DNA of 5,687 nt from Acidimicrobiia bacterium. GTDB taxonomy: Bacteria > Actinomycetota > Acidimicrobiia > IMCC26256 > BP-133. The stretch is from NCBI GenBank assembly GCA_025934385.1, contig JAICYE010000169.1:1-5687 (forward strand), written 5' to 3'. Made by a program: the position numbers and the translations under genes. The notes beneath the pieces are model-generated. The model did not search any database. It was not told the origin of the DNA and saw only the letters and a program-made list of their open reading frames with translations. The stretch's first letter is position 1, and each line of letters begins with the position of its first letter. Below, piece by piece: positions 1 to 5,687 of the stretch.

Positions 1-228
1 GGGCACGTCGGAGAACACGAAGGCGCCGTCGTCGCCGGCCCGGCCGGGGAAGTCGGCCTTCAGCAGGTCGTAGGCCTTCTGGGAGTCGGTGCCGGGCAGG
101 CGGCCGTTGGTGGCCCAGACGCCCTTGAAGGCGGTGCCGGCGCCGATGGCCAGGATCAGCAGGCCGATCCAGGCGAACAGGACGAGACGCCGGCGGTGAT
201 AGCAGCGGCGGGCGAGGCGAGCGAGCAC
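1..228 (-). CDS. MMPL family (RND-type) membrane transporter, N-terminal 76 residues, cut by window edge
   Basis: Reading leftward from a GTG at 228, the frame is open to the window edge and gives 76 residues. The start MLARLARRCYHRRR is a short basic cytoplasmic segment. One hydrophobic helix follows at about residues 15-35 (LVLFAWIGLLILAIG), then the extracytoplasmic stretch with LPGTDSQKAYDLL (residues 44-56) and a phenylalanine/proline/glycine segment. This order is typical of actinobacterial MMPL proteins, where the LPGTDSQ-type motif opens the first porter loop. Family members export lipids, siderophores or drugs using the proton gradient; the substrate cannot be told from this fragment. 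The GTG start is chosen because a GGAGG lies just upstream, the basic N-terminus fits the family, and no other in-frame start lies close by. The rest of the gene, normally about 700 residues, lies outside the window. Confidence 0.85.
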   Translation of the reverse strand, partial: MLARLARRCYHRRRLVLFAWIGLLILAIGAGTAFKGVWATNGRLPGTDSQKAYDLLKADFPGRAGDDGAFVFSDVP

Positions 229-237
229 GGCTCCTCC
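229..237 (-). promoter_or_regulatory. Ribosome binding site of the MMPL gene
   Basis: Read on the minus strand, GGAGGAG ends 2 nt before the GTG at 228; counted from the GGAGG core the gap is 4 nt. The spacing is short but the match to anti-Shine-Dalgarno is strong. It supports the GTG start. Confidence 0.6.
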
Positions 238-265
238 AGGGGACAAGGCGAGGACAGACGAGACG

Positions 266-294
266 ATTCTCAGGGGACTGTCTCGGCAGTCCAA
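266..294 (-). promoter_or_regulatory. Predicted promoter of the MMPL gene
   Basis: On the minus strand there is a possible -35 element TTGGAC (289-294), a 17-bp spacer and a -10 element GAGAAT (266-271; 4 of 6 matches to TATAAT). Transcription would start near 259, giving a leader of about 30 nt that includes the ribosome binding site. Element matches are modest, and in a GC-rich genome such a pair can occur by chance. The support is the correct spacing, the position, and the overlap with inverted repeats. Confidence 0.4.
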
Positions 295-299
295 CTGCC
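275..299. promoter_or_regulatory. Two interlocking inverted repeats, candidate operator before the MMPL gene
   Basis: GGACTG (275-280), six bases, CAGTCC (287-292) is a perfect inverted repeat. GGCAGT (285-290), CCA, ACTGCC (294-299) is a second perfect one that shares the CAGT in the middle. The result is three alternating ACTG/CAGT half-sites. The block covers the predicted -35 hexamer and part of the spacer of the MMPL promoter, which is where a repressor such as a TetR-family protein would bind. No regulator gene is visible in the window. A transcription-attenuation hairpin is a less likely reading, because the block lies upstream of the predicted start and has no T-run. Confidence 0.4.
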
Positions 300-344
300 C
301 GACTTGAGGATCCGGCCGGTTTCGCCCGACTCGTTACCCAGGAA

Positions 345-890
345 TCACCGGCGGATCAGCAATGGGTCGGCGATGACCTCCTCGGCCAGCAGTTGGCCCC
401 GCAGGGCGGTGAGGTGGGGGGCCAGGTGCGGGGGCCGGTCGAGATCGGGCTCGTCGGTCTGGGTGTGGACGAGCGTCACGCCGGTGACCGGGTCGTCGTG
501 GAACGACAGCGGGGGCCCATGGAGGCCCAGCACGGTGTGGCAGCCCTCCGGCGACAGCAGCGTCGGCACGACGTGGTGCCAGCCGCCGCTTTCGGCCCGT
601 ACCTGGTAGATGTCGCCCGGCAGGACCCGCTCCCCGGGGGCGACGCTGACGGTGATGACCGGCCGGTCCTCGCCCAGCCCGCAGAAGTCCACCTGCACCC
701 CCCGGCGGCGCTGGCTCCAGGCCCGTCCGACGGCCATCCGGAAGGCGCAGGGCTTGAGCGGCCCCTCGAGGCGCCAGCCCACCTCGGCCAGGACGGCGGT
801 CGGGGATTCGACCCGCACCCGCACGGTCGGGAGGGTCAGCGCCAGCGTGGCGGCCATGCGGAGGGAGGCGAGCCCGTCGTCTGTCAGCAT
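345..890 (-). CDS. Hypothetical soluble protein of 181 aa, candidate iron-regulated gene
   Basis: I do not recognise this protein. It is coding by its codons: third positions are overwhelmingly G or C and the product has a normal, mixed composition, unlike the Pro/Arg/Gly-rich reading on the opposite strand. It has no signal peptide, membrane segment or known catalytic motif. Visible parts are an acidic start, a hydrophobic alternating stretch at 12-38 (LALTLPTVRVRVESP), a basic patch around SQRRRGVQVDF (59-69) and PGERVLPGDIYQV (85-97), suggesting a mainly beta fold. The second half is rich in histidine (HH at 105-106, then 118, 124, 131, 142, 155, 159), with cysteines at 48, 70 and 117. Metal binding is possible but only speculation. 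The ATG at 890 is preferred over a TTG at 896 because the predicted promoter would start the transcript there, leaderless. The gene lies upstream of and in line with the MMPL gene, and divergent from moxR. Confidence 0.75.
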   Translation of the reverse strand: MLTDDGLASLRMAATLALTLPTVRVRVESPTAVLAEVGWRLEGPLKPCAFRMAVGRAWSQRRRGVQVDFCGLGEDRPVITVSVAPGERVLPGDIYQVRAESGGWHHVVPTLLSPEGCHTVLGLHGPPLSFHDDPVTGVTLVHTQTDEPDLDRPPHLAPHLTALRGQLLAEEVIADPLLIRR

Positions 891-897
891 GTCCAAG

Positions 898-925
898 ACT
901 TTATCTTAGGCCTACCTAATTTCAA
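898..925 (-). promoter_or_regulatory. Predicted promoter of the 181-aa hypothetical gene, leaderless
   Basis: On the minus strand, TTGAAA (920-925) is followed by a 16-bp spacer and TAAAGT (898-903; 4 of 6 matches to TATAAT). The expected transcription start is about 890-892, at or one to two bases before the ATG at 890. No Shine-Dalgarno sequence is present, which agrees with a leaderless mRNA, a common form in actinobacteria. This is one of the few AT-rich spots in the window. Confidence 0.5.
901..919. promoter_or_regulatory. Candidate DtxR/IdeR-type iron box
   Basis: TTATCTTAGGCCTACCTAA matches the DtxR/IdeR consensus as I know it (TTAGGTTAGSCTAACCTAA) at 15 of 19 positions. The right half is near perfect (CCTAA end) and the two mismatch pairs are at positions 4-5 and 12-13. 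The site fills the spacer and touches the -10 element of the predicted leftward promoter, a position where the iron-loaded repressor would block RNA polymerase. Its centre is also 78 bp before the moxR start, so control of the rightward operon is possible. A manganese-responsive DtxR relative could be the binder instead. Confidence 0.5.
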
Positions 926-987
926 GTCCCGGCCCGTCCCTAGTCGCCTCCCAGGAAACTCCCAGGTGCCGATCCGATTCTGTTGCC

Positions 988-2055
988 ATGATCGAGATCC
1001 CGATGAACGAACGCCGTCACGCCAAGCAGCTCGAGCGGGCCCTGTTCGAGGTCAAGAAGGTCGTCGTCGGCCAGGACCGCATGACCGAGCGGCTCTTCGT
1101 CTGCCTGCTGGCCCGGGGCCACGTGCTCCTGGAAGGCGCGCCGGGGCTGGCCAAGACGCTGGCCGCCGAGACGCTGGCCCGGACGGTGGGCGGCGAGTTC
1201 GCCCGCCTCCAGTTCACCCCCGACCTGGTGCCCGCCGACCTCGTCGGCACCCGCATCTACAAGGCGTCGACGGAGGCGTTCGAGATCGAGCTCGGCCCGG
1301 TGTTCGCCAACGTGGTGTTGGCCGACGAGATCAACCGGGCGCCGGCCAAGGTCCAGTCGGCGCTGCTCGAGGCGATGGCCGAACGGCACGTGTCGATCGG
1401 CGGCACGACGTTCCCCCTCCCCGACCCCTTCATGGTGCTGGCCACCCAGAACCCCCTGGAGAGCGAGGGCGTCTACCCCCTCCCCGAGGCCCAGCGCGAC
1501 CGGTTCCTCATGAAGGTGCTCATCGACTACCCGAGCGCCCGGGAGGAGGTCGAGATCGTCCGCCGCATGAGCGTGGCGCCGCCGGTGGCCGAGACCGTGT
1601 TCGGCCGGGACGAGGTCGTCGCCCTCCAGCAGGCGGCCGACGCCGTGTTCATCCACGACGCCCTCGTCGACTACGCCGTCCGGCTCGTGCTGGCCACCCG
1701 GGCCCCGGCCGAGCACGGCCTGTCGGATCTGGCCCCCTTGATCTCCCACGGCGCCTCTCCCCGGGCCACACTGGGGCTCGTGTCCGCCTCCCGGGCTCTG
1801 GCGCTCCTGCGGGGGCGCGAGTTCGTCCTGCCCCAGGACGTCTACGACGTCGCCCCCGACGTCCTCCGCCACCGGGTGCTGCTGTCCTACGAGGCCATCG
1901 CCGACGGCGTCACCGCCGAGCAGATCGTGAACCGCGTCGTGGGCAGCGTGCTGGCCCCCCGCCTGGCCCCGAGCCAGGACAACGCCGTCCGGCCCGAAGG
2001 GTTCGCCGGGGGTTCGGGGGTCTCCCCCGGGATCATGGAGGAACGGGCGTCGTGA
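988..2055 (+). CDS. moxR: MoxR family AAA+ ATPase
   Basis: This 355-aa protein has the full MoxR AAA+ core. Walker A is GAPGLAKT (50-57), Walker B is VVLADEIN (109-116, with D113 and E114), sensor 1 is the Asn of ATQNP (152-156), the arginine-finger region is EAQRDRF (167-173) and sensor 2 is SPRA (257-260). A helical lid domain fills about 190-325. The last 25 residues are a Gly/Pro-rich tail that is probably disordered. Members use ATP as hexamers to remodel or assemble partner proteins, usually with vWA-domain partners encoded next door, as here. The length is usual for the family. No Shine-Dalgarno precedes the ATG at 988; an in-frame ATG at 1003 is an alternative that would remove five residues before the conserved part. 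It is the first gene of the operon and its stop overlaps the DUF58 start. The protein is cytoplasmic. Confidence 0.95.
   Translation: MIEIPMNERRHAKQLERALFEVKKVVVGQDRMTERLFVCLLARGHVLLEGAPGLAKTLAAETLARTVGGEFARLQFTPDLVPADLVGTRIYKASTEAFEIELGPVFANVVLADEINRAPAKVQSALLEAMAERHVSIGGTTFPLPDPFMVLATQNPLESEGVYPLPEAQRDRFLMKVLIDYPSAREEVEIVRRMSVAPPVAETVFGRDEVVALQQAADAVFIHDALVDYAVRLVLATRAPAEHGLSDLAPLISHGASPRATLGLVSASRALALLRGREFVLPQDVYDVAPDVLRHRVLLSYEAIADGVTAEQIVNRVVGSVLAPRLAPSQDNAVRPEGFAGGSGVSPGIMEERAS
2037..2042 (+). promoter_or_regulatory. Ribosome binding site of the DUF58 gene
   Basis: GGAGGA lies 9 nt before the GTG at 2052, inside the end of moxR. It decides the GTG start of the DUF58 gene: its frame stays open for more than 1600 bases upstream, so the frame alone cannot set the start. 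Confidence 0.75.
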
Positions 2056-2954
2056 TCGGCTCCACCGACGTGGTCCGGCGGGAGGACCGGCTGCGCCAGC
2101 TGGAGATGGCCGTCACCCGCAAGCTCGACGGCCTCCTCCAGGGCGACCACCAGGGCCTCGTCCCCGGCGGGGGCACCGAGCCGGCCGAGAGCCGCCTCTA
2201 CTCCCCCGGCGACGACGTCCGCCGCATGGACTGGAACCTGACCGCCCGCACCGCCGTCCCCCACGTGCGGACGACGATCGCCGACCGGGAGCTCGAGACC
2301 TGGGTGGTGATCGACGGCAGCGCCAGCCTCGACTTCGGCACCGTCGGCTGCGAGAAGCGCGACCTCGCCCTGGCCGCCGCCGCCGCCTTCACCTTCCTCA
2401 CCGTCCGGGGCGGCAACCGGGTCGCCGCCTCGCTGTTCGGCCCCGAAGCGGTCGTGATCCCCCCGAGGAGCGGCCGGTCGGCGGCGCTGGCGCTGCTGCG
2501 CCGGCTGGAGCAGCGGGGCCGGGCGCCCGACGGGCCCTCCGCCCCGTCGACCACGCTGGCCGAGGCGCTGCGCCGCATCCGCCTCACGGCCAAGCGCCGC
2601 GGCCTCGTCGTCCTCATCACCGACCTCATCGACAGCAGCCCCTGGCCCCGGGAGCTGCGCGCTCTGGCCCTGCGCCACGAGGTCGTCGTCGTCGAGGTCC
2701 GCGACCCCCGGGAGAGCAGCCTCCCGTCGGTCGGGCTGCTCATGCTGGTCGACCCCGAGACCGGGCAGCGGGTCGAGGTGCAGACCTCCAACGCCGCCGT
2801 CCGGGCCCGCTTCGCCGAAGCGGCCGCCGCCCGCCAGGCGGAGCACGCCCGGCAGGTGCGGGGCACCGGCGCCGCCCACCTGGTGCTGTCGACCGACCGG
2901 GACTGGCTCTTCGACGTCGTCCGCTTCGTGGCCGCCCGGAGGAAGCGGCGATGA
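2052..2954 (+). CDS. DUF58 domain protein, MoxR partner
   Basis: Starting at GTG 2052, the product is 300 aa. The DUF58 signature is clear: RLYSPGDDVRRMDW (48-61), then TARTAVPHVR (64-73) and the E80/W84 region. A vWA-like fold follows, with a MIDAS-type DGSAS (88-92) and a second acidic site ITDLID (189-194). There is no signal peptide or membrane segment, so the protein is cytoplasmic; its C-terminus ends in a basic run. DUF58 proteins are almost always encoded beside MoxR ATPases and are thought to act as their adaptor or substrate-binding partner; the biochemical role is unsettled. The GTG start overlaps the moxR stop by 4 nt (GTGA) and has a good ribosome binding site. A much longer reading in the same frame from 393 is rejected, because everything before 2052 is a Pro/Arg/Gly-rich shadow of moxR and of the minus-strand gene. 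Confidence 0.93.
   Translation: MIGSTDVVRREDRLRQLEMAVTRKLDGLLQGDHQGLVPGGGTEPAESRLYSPGDDVRRMDWNLTARTAVPHVRTTIADRELETWVVIDGSASLDFGTVGCEKRDLALAAAAAFTFLTVRGGNRVAASLFGPEAVVIPPRSGRSAALALLRRLEQRGRAPDGPSAPSTTLAEALRRIRLTAKRRGLVVLITDLIDSSPWPRELRALALRHEVVVVEVRDPRESSLPSVGLLMLVDPETGQRVEVQTSNAAVRARFAEAAAARQAEHARQVRGTGAAHLVLSTDRDWLFDVVRFVAARRKRR
2938..2943 (+). promoter_or_regulatory. Ribosome binding site of the first vWA gene
   Basis: GGAGGA lies 7 nt before the ATG at 2951, within the last codons of the DUF58 gene, so the ATGA overlap carries its own strong initiation signal. Confidence 0.75.
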
Positions 2955-3907
2955 ACTTCCTCGCCCCGGAGCGGCTGGCGCTCCTCGTCCTCCTGGCCGC
3001 CCTGGCGCTCCTCTACCTGTGGGTGCAGCGCCGCCGCCGCCACGCCGCCGTCCGCTTCACCAACGTCGCCCTGCTGGCCGAGGTGGCGCCGCCCCGGCCC
3101 GGCTGGCGCCGTCACGTGCCGGCCGCCGCCGTGGCGCTGGCCCTGGCCGCCCTCGTCGTGTCGATCGCCGAACCCGTCCACACCGTCCGGGTGCCGAAGG
3201 ACGCCGCCACCATCATGATGGTCATCGACGTGTCGGCCTCCATGGACGCCACGGACGTGGCCCCGACCCGGCTGGAGGCGGCCGTCGCCGCCGGCAAGTC
3301 GTTCGTCGACGACCTCCCGCCCCAGATCAGGGTCGGGCTCATCGCCTTCAGCCGGACGGCCCAGGTCATCGCCTCGCCCACCGCCGACCACCAGGCGGTG
3401 CGGGACGACATCGACCGGCTCATCCTCGGCACCGGCACCGCCACCGGCGACGCCATCTACGCCGCCCTCGACTCGCTGGCCGCCTCCGACGACACCGCCG
3501 GAGCGGCGCAGACCACCAAGGGCGGAGCGGCCATCGTGCTGCTGTCCGACGGCGTGCCGACCGTGGGCCGGCCGGTGGCCGGCGCCGCCCAGGACGCCGC
3601 CGACCAGGGCGTGCCGATCTCGACGATCGCCTTCGGCACCCAGGACGGCACGGTGGCCATCGGCGGCCGGCTGGTCTCCGTTCCCGCCGACCCCGACACC
3701 ATGTCGGCCATCGCCGAGACCACCCACGGGAAGTTCTTCCAGGCCGCCTCCGAGAAGCAGCTCCGCAGCATCTACAAGGACATCGGCACCCGGGTGGGCT
3801 ACGAGACGGAGCAGCACGACGCCAGCGGGCCCGTCCTCACCCTGGCGGTCCTGGCCCTCCTCGTCGGTTCGGGGCTGGCCCTGATGTGGAACGGGCGGCT
3901 GGTCTGA
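2951..3907 (+). CDS. BatA-like membrane-anchored vWA domain protein (first of two)
   Basis: The 318-aa product begins with the aerotolerance-regulator (BatA) N-terminal pattern: FLAPERLALLVLL leading into a first membrane helix (about 7-25), a basic loop with AAVRFTNVALL (32-42), and a second helix (about 56-73). The vWA domain spans about 87-285. Its metal site is complete: DVSAS (93-97), the threonine of GTATGDAI (T163) and the aspartate of LLSDG (D200). A third helix (294-312) closes the protein, leaving a very short tail. In Bat proteins the vWA domain is generally placed on the outer side of the membrane. It probably binds protein partners and works with MoxR and DUF58; a substrate is not known. 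The start overlaps the DUF58 stop by 4 nt. The protein is a paralogue of the next gene product. Confidence 0.92.
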   Translation: MNFLAPERLALLVLLAALALLYLWVQRRRRHAAVRFTNVALLAEVAPPRPGWRRHVPAAAVALALAALVVSIAEPVHTVRVPKDAATIMMVIDVSASMDATDVAPTRLEAAVAAGKSFVDDLPPQIRVGLIAFSRTAQVIASPTADHQAVRDDIDRLILGTGTATGDAIYAALDSLAASDDTAGAAQTTKGGAAIVLLSDGVPTVGRPVAGAAQDAADQGVPISTIAFGTQDGTVAIGGRLVSVPADPDTMSAIAETTHGKFFQAASEKQLRSIYKDIGTRVGYETEQHDASGPVLTLAVLALLVGSGLALMWNGRLV

Positions 3908-4914
3908 TGGCCGGGTCGCTGCTCGCCCTCGACTTCTCCGCCCCCGACCGGCTCTGGCTGCTGGTGGCCGCCGCCGGCCTCGTCGTGGCCTACGCGGTCA
4001 TGCAGGTCCGCCGGCGGCGCGACGCCGCCAAGTTCGCCGCTCCGGCCCTCCTGCCGTTGCTGGTCCCGGGCAAGGCGCCGTGGTGGCGCCACGCCGTCGC
4101 CCTGGTCTTCGTGGCCGGGCTCGTGCTGGCCACGGTGGCCGCCGCCCAGCCGACGGTCCCGGCCACGGCGCAGCGGGAGCAGGCCACGATCATGGTGGCC
4201 ATCGACACCTCGGACTCGATGAAGGCCACCGACGTCGCCCCCAGCCGGCTGGCGGCGGCGGTCACGGAGGCCAAGACGTTCATCTCCGACCTCCCGGCGT
4301 CCTTCTCCGTCGGCGTGGTCACGGTCGACGCCAGCCCCAAGGTGCTGGTGGCCCCCAGCACCGACCACGAGGCGGTGAAGGTGGCCCTCGACCGGCTGGC
4401 CACCCGCCCCGGCACGGCGCTGGGCGAGGCGATCTTCACCGCGCTGGCCGCCCTCCCGGCCGGCACGGTGCCGGCATCGGGGTCGGCCCCGGCGCCGGGC
4501 TCGGCCGACTCGGCCAAGGCGCCGGCCGCCCGGATCGTCCTTCTGTCGGACGGGACGAGCACCACCGGCCGCCCGGACCAGGAGGCCATCGCCGCCGCCA
4601 AGGCCGCCAAGGTGCCGGTGTCCACGATCGCCATCGGCACCGCCAACGCCCAGGTCCAGAGCGCCGGGCAGACCGTCGACGTCCCCGTCGACCCCAGCGC
4701 CCTCAAGGCCATCGCCGACGGCACCGGCGGGAAGTTCTTCCAGGCGGCCAACGAGACGGAGCTCCGCCAGATCTACGCCGACATCAACGCCGACGTGCAG
4801 GTGGTCCCCATCGACCGGAGCGTGGCGGTGTGGTTCGCCGGCGCGGCCCTCCTGCTCCTCCTCGCCGCCTCACTGACCTCGATGCTGCGGACGGGCCGGG
4901 TCGTCTGGACGTGA
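3907..4914 (+). CDS. BatA/BatB-like membrane-anchored vWA domain protein (second of two)
   Basis: This 335-aa protein has the same plan as its upstream neighbour: membrane helices at about 15-32 and 62-80, a vWA domain at about 94-300, and a final helix at about 306-325. The metal site is intact, with DTSDS (100-104), T170 in GTALGEAI and D215 in LLSDG. Shared with the first copy are TDVAP(S/T)RL just after the metal motif and GGKFFQAA plus LRQIYADI near the end of the domain. It differs by an Ala/Pro/Ser-rich loop at about 183-207 and a short cytoplasmic tail ending RVVWT. The ATG overlaps the previous stop by one base (TGATG), with no good Shine-Dalgarno sequence, so translation probably depends on re-initiation after the upstream gene. 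The role is inferred as partner of the MoxR machine, possibly as a heteromer with the first copy. Confidence 0.92.
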   Translation: MAGSLLALDFSAPDRLWLLVAAAGLVVAYAVMQVRRRRDAAKFAAPALLPLLVPGKAPWWRHAVALVFVAGLVLATVAAAQPTVPATAQREQATIMVAIDTSDSMKATDVAPSRLAAAVTEAKTFISDLPASFSVGVVTVDASPKVLVAPSTDHEAVKVALDRLATRPGTALGEAIFTALAALPAGTVPASGSAPAPGSADSAKAPAARIVLLSDGTSTTGRPDQEAIAAAKAAKVPVSTIAIGTANAQVQSAGQTVDVPVDPSALKAIADGTGGKFFQAANETELRQIYADINADVQVVPIDRSVAVWFAGAALLLLLAASLTSMLRTGRVVWT

Positions 4915-4952
4915 TATCAGCCGGGGCCCGGCACGCCAGTAGCGTCCCGGCG

Positions 4953-5687
4953 ATGCCCGCCGCCCGGATCGCCCTCTGGGGCACGTTCGACGTCGACAAC
5001 TACGGCGATCACCTCTTCCCCCGGGTAGCCCGCCACGAGTTCGGCCGGCGGCTCCCCGACGCGGTGGTGGCGCCGTTCGGGCCCTACGGCTGGCTGCACC
5101 CCACCGGGCTCGACGACGGGCGGCCGGCCGCGCCGCTCGGTCCCTGGAGCCCGGAACGGGCCGCCCGCCTGGCCGCCGCCCACCACCTGGTGCTCGTCGG
5201 CGGCGGCGAGCTGATCCACCTCCACGACCCCCTGCTGGCGCCGGTCTACGAGACGACGCCCGACGAGCTGCGCCGCCTCGCCCCCAGCCGGTTCTTCGTC
5301 GAGGGCCTCGGGCCAGAGCTGGAGGCCGACTGCCCGGTGGTGTGGCACGGCGTCGGCATCCCCTGGGTGCCGTCCGACGAGGGCGCCGCCCGGCTCCGAG
5401 CCGCGCTCGGCCCCCGGCCCTACGTCACCGTCCGGGACCGGCACTCGGCTGAGCGCCTGGCCGCCGCCGGAGTGGAGCGGCCGGTCGACGTGGTCCCCGA
5501 TTCGGCGCTGCTCCTCGACCGGATCATGCCGCCGTCGTCGCTGCAGGCCCGGCTGGACGGGTTGCGGGCCACCGGCGGCTATCCGCCGCCCGGCTCGGCG
5601 GCGCTGGTCGTGCAGGGCTGCGACCTGCTCGTGCCCCACCTCGACGGGGTGGTGGCGGCGATCGGGGGCTGGCTGGCGGCGCAGCCC
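4953..5687 (+). CDS. Polysaccharide pyruvyl transferase family protein, cut by right window edge
   Basis: The frame is open from ATG 4953 to the window edge, giving 245 residues without a stop. Family hallmarks are visible: an N-terminal strand and loop LWGTFDVDNYGDHLF (8-22, with the NYGD motif), a glycine-rich LVLVGGGELIH (79-89), WHGVGIPWV (131-139), and the core TVRDRHSAERLAAAGV (159-174) followed by VVPDSALLL (180-188). These match the CsaB-like group, which transfers pyruvyl from phosphoenolpyruvate to cell-surface polysaccharide sugars; some members have other transferase roles. The gene starts 38 bp after the vWA operon with no clear ribosome binding site. A GTG at 4911, overlapping the previous stop as GTGA, is in frame and would add 14 residues; the ATG is preferred because it begins just before the first conserved strand. 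The C-terminal third or so is missing. The substrate is unknown. Confidence 0.85.
   Translation, partial: MPAARIALWGTFDVDNYGDHLFPRVARHEFGRRLPDAVVAPFGPYGWLHPTGLDDGRPAAPLGPWSPERAARLAAAHHLVLVGGGELIHLHDPLLAPVYETTPDELRRLAPSRFFVEGLGPELEADCPVVWHGVGIPWVPSDEGAARLRAALGPRPYVTVRDRHSAERLAAAGVERPVDVVPDSALLLDRIMPPSSLQARLDGLRATGGYPPPGSAALVVQGCDLLVPHLDGVVAAIGGWLAAQP

Noticed and set aside
312..319. CCGGCCGG palindrome after the hypothetical gene, a possible terminator
   Set aside because: It is only 8 bp with no loop or T-run, and expected by chance here. No terminator is visible between the two minus-strand genes.
954..985. GGAAAC at 954-959 as an ECF-sigma -35 element or other promoter for moxR
   Set aside because: No convincing -10 partner lies at the right distance (GATTCT at 976-981 matches poorly). 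The rightward promoter of the operon remains unassigned within 891-987.
393..2051. A long plus-strand open frame that joins in frame to the DUF58 gene and would make an 853-aa protein
   Set aside because: The part before 2052 is Pro/Arg/Gly-rich without any domain and overlaps moxR and the minus-strand gene. It is a high-GC shadow; the DUF58 gene has its own start and ribosome binding site.
2198..3817. A 539-codon open frame on the minus strand opposite DUF58 and the first vWA gene
   Set aside because: Its composition is low-complexity Gly/Arg/Val/Ser, it has no domain, and the plus-strand genes it covers are unambiguous. Long antisense frames are expected at this GC content.
3019..3906. Upstream extension of the second vWA gene in its own frame
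   Set aside because: The extension is an Arg/Pro-rich shadow of the first vWA gene. The ATG at 3907 starts right before the conserved first membrane helix.
4920..4932. GCCGGG-G-CCCGGC palindrome after the vWA operon, a possible terminator
   Set aside because: The loop would be too small unless the stem shrinks to about 4 bp, and no T-run follows. It is a common kind of palindrome in such GC-rich DNA.
4917..5639. A 240-codon minus-strand frame opposite the pyruvyl transferase
   Set aside because: The plus-strand frame shows clear family motifs over its whole length; the antisense product shows none.

Overview
The window comes from a very GC-rich genome with strongly GC-biased third codon positions, GTG as well as ATG starts, and stop/start overlaps between genes. 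The gene content (an actinobacterial-type MMPL transporter N-terminus, a MoxR-DUF58-vWA operon without TPR Bat genes, and a DtxR/IdeR-like box) fits a high-GC actinobacterium. An uncultured Acidimicrobiia-like lineage is possible, but the rank below phylum is a guess.

Left part, minus strand (1-890). The 5' end of an MMPL-family membrane transporter gene runs off the left edge. It starts with GTG at 228 behind a Shine-Dalgarno sequence, and a plausible promoter overlaps two interlocking inverted repeats that look like an operator. Upstream of it, on the same strand, is an unrecognised soluble 181-aa protein (345-890) that is clearly coding by codon bias. A 97-bp divergent region (891-987) separates it from the rightward genes. 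That region carries a 15/19 match to the DtxR/IdeR iron box, sitting on a predicted promoter whose transcript would begin almost exactly at the ATG of the 181-aa gene.

Centre, plus strand (988-4914). A tight four-gene operon encodes a MoxR AAA+ ATPase, a DUF58 protein, and two consecutive BatA-like membrane-anchored von Willebrand A (vWA) proteins. The three junctions overlap by 4, 4 and 1 nt, which implies translational coupling. By analogy with other MoxR systems, the ATPase and the cytoplasmic DUF58 protein would act with the two membrane vWA proteins as a metal-dependent, chaperone-like assembly for cell-envelope or exported proteins. The two vWA proteins are paralogues with intact MIDAS motifs.

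Right part, plus strand (4953-5687). After a 38-bp gap, a polysaccharide pyruvyl transferase family gene begins and runs off the right edge. It may be the fifth gene of the operon and would tie the locus to cell-surface glycan modification, but that link is inference.

No tRNA, rRNA, CRISPR array, insertion sequence or prophage gene was seen. The window is mostly known families; the points most worth checking are the iron-box promoter of the unknown gene, the double inverted repeat before the MMPL gene, and the tandem vWA pair.
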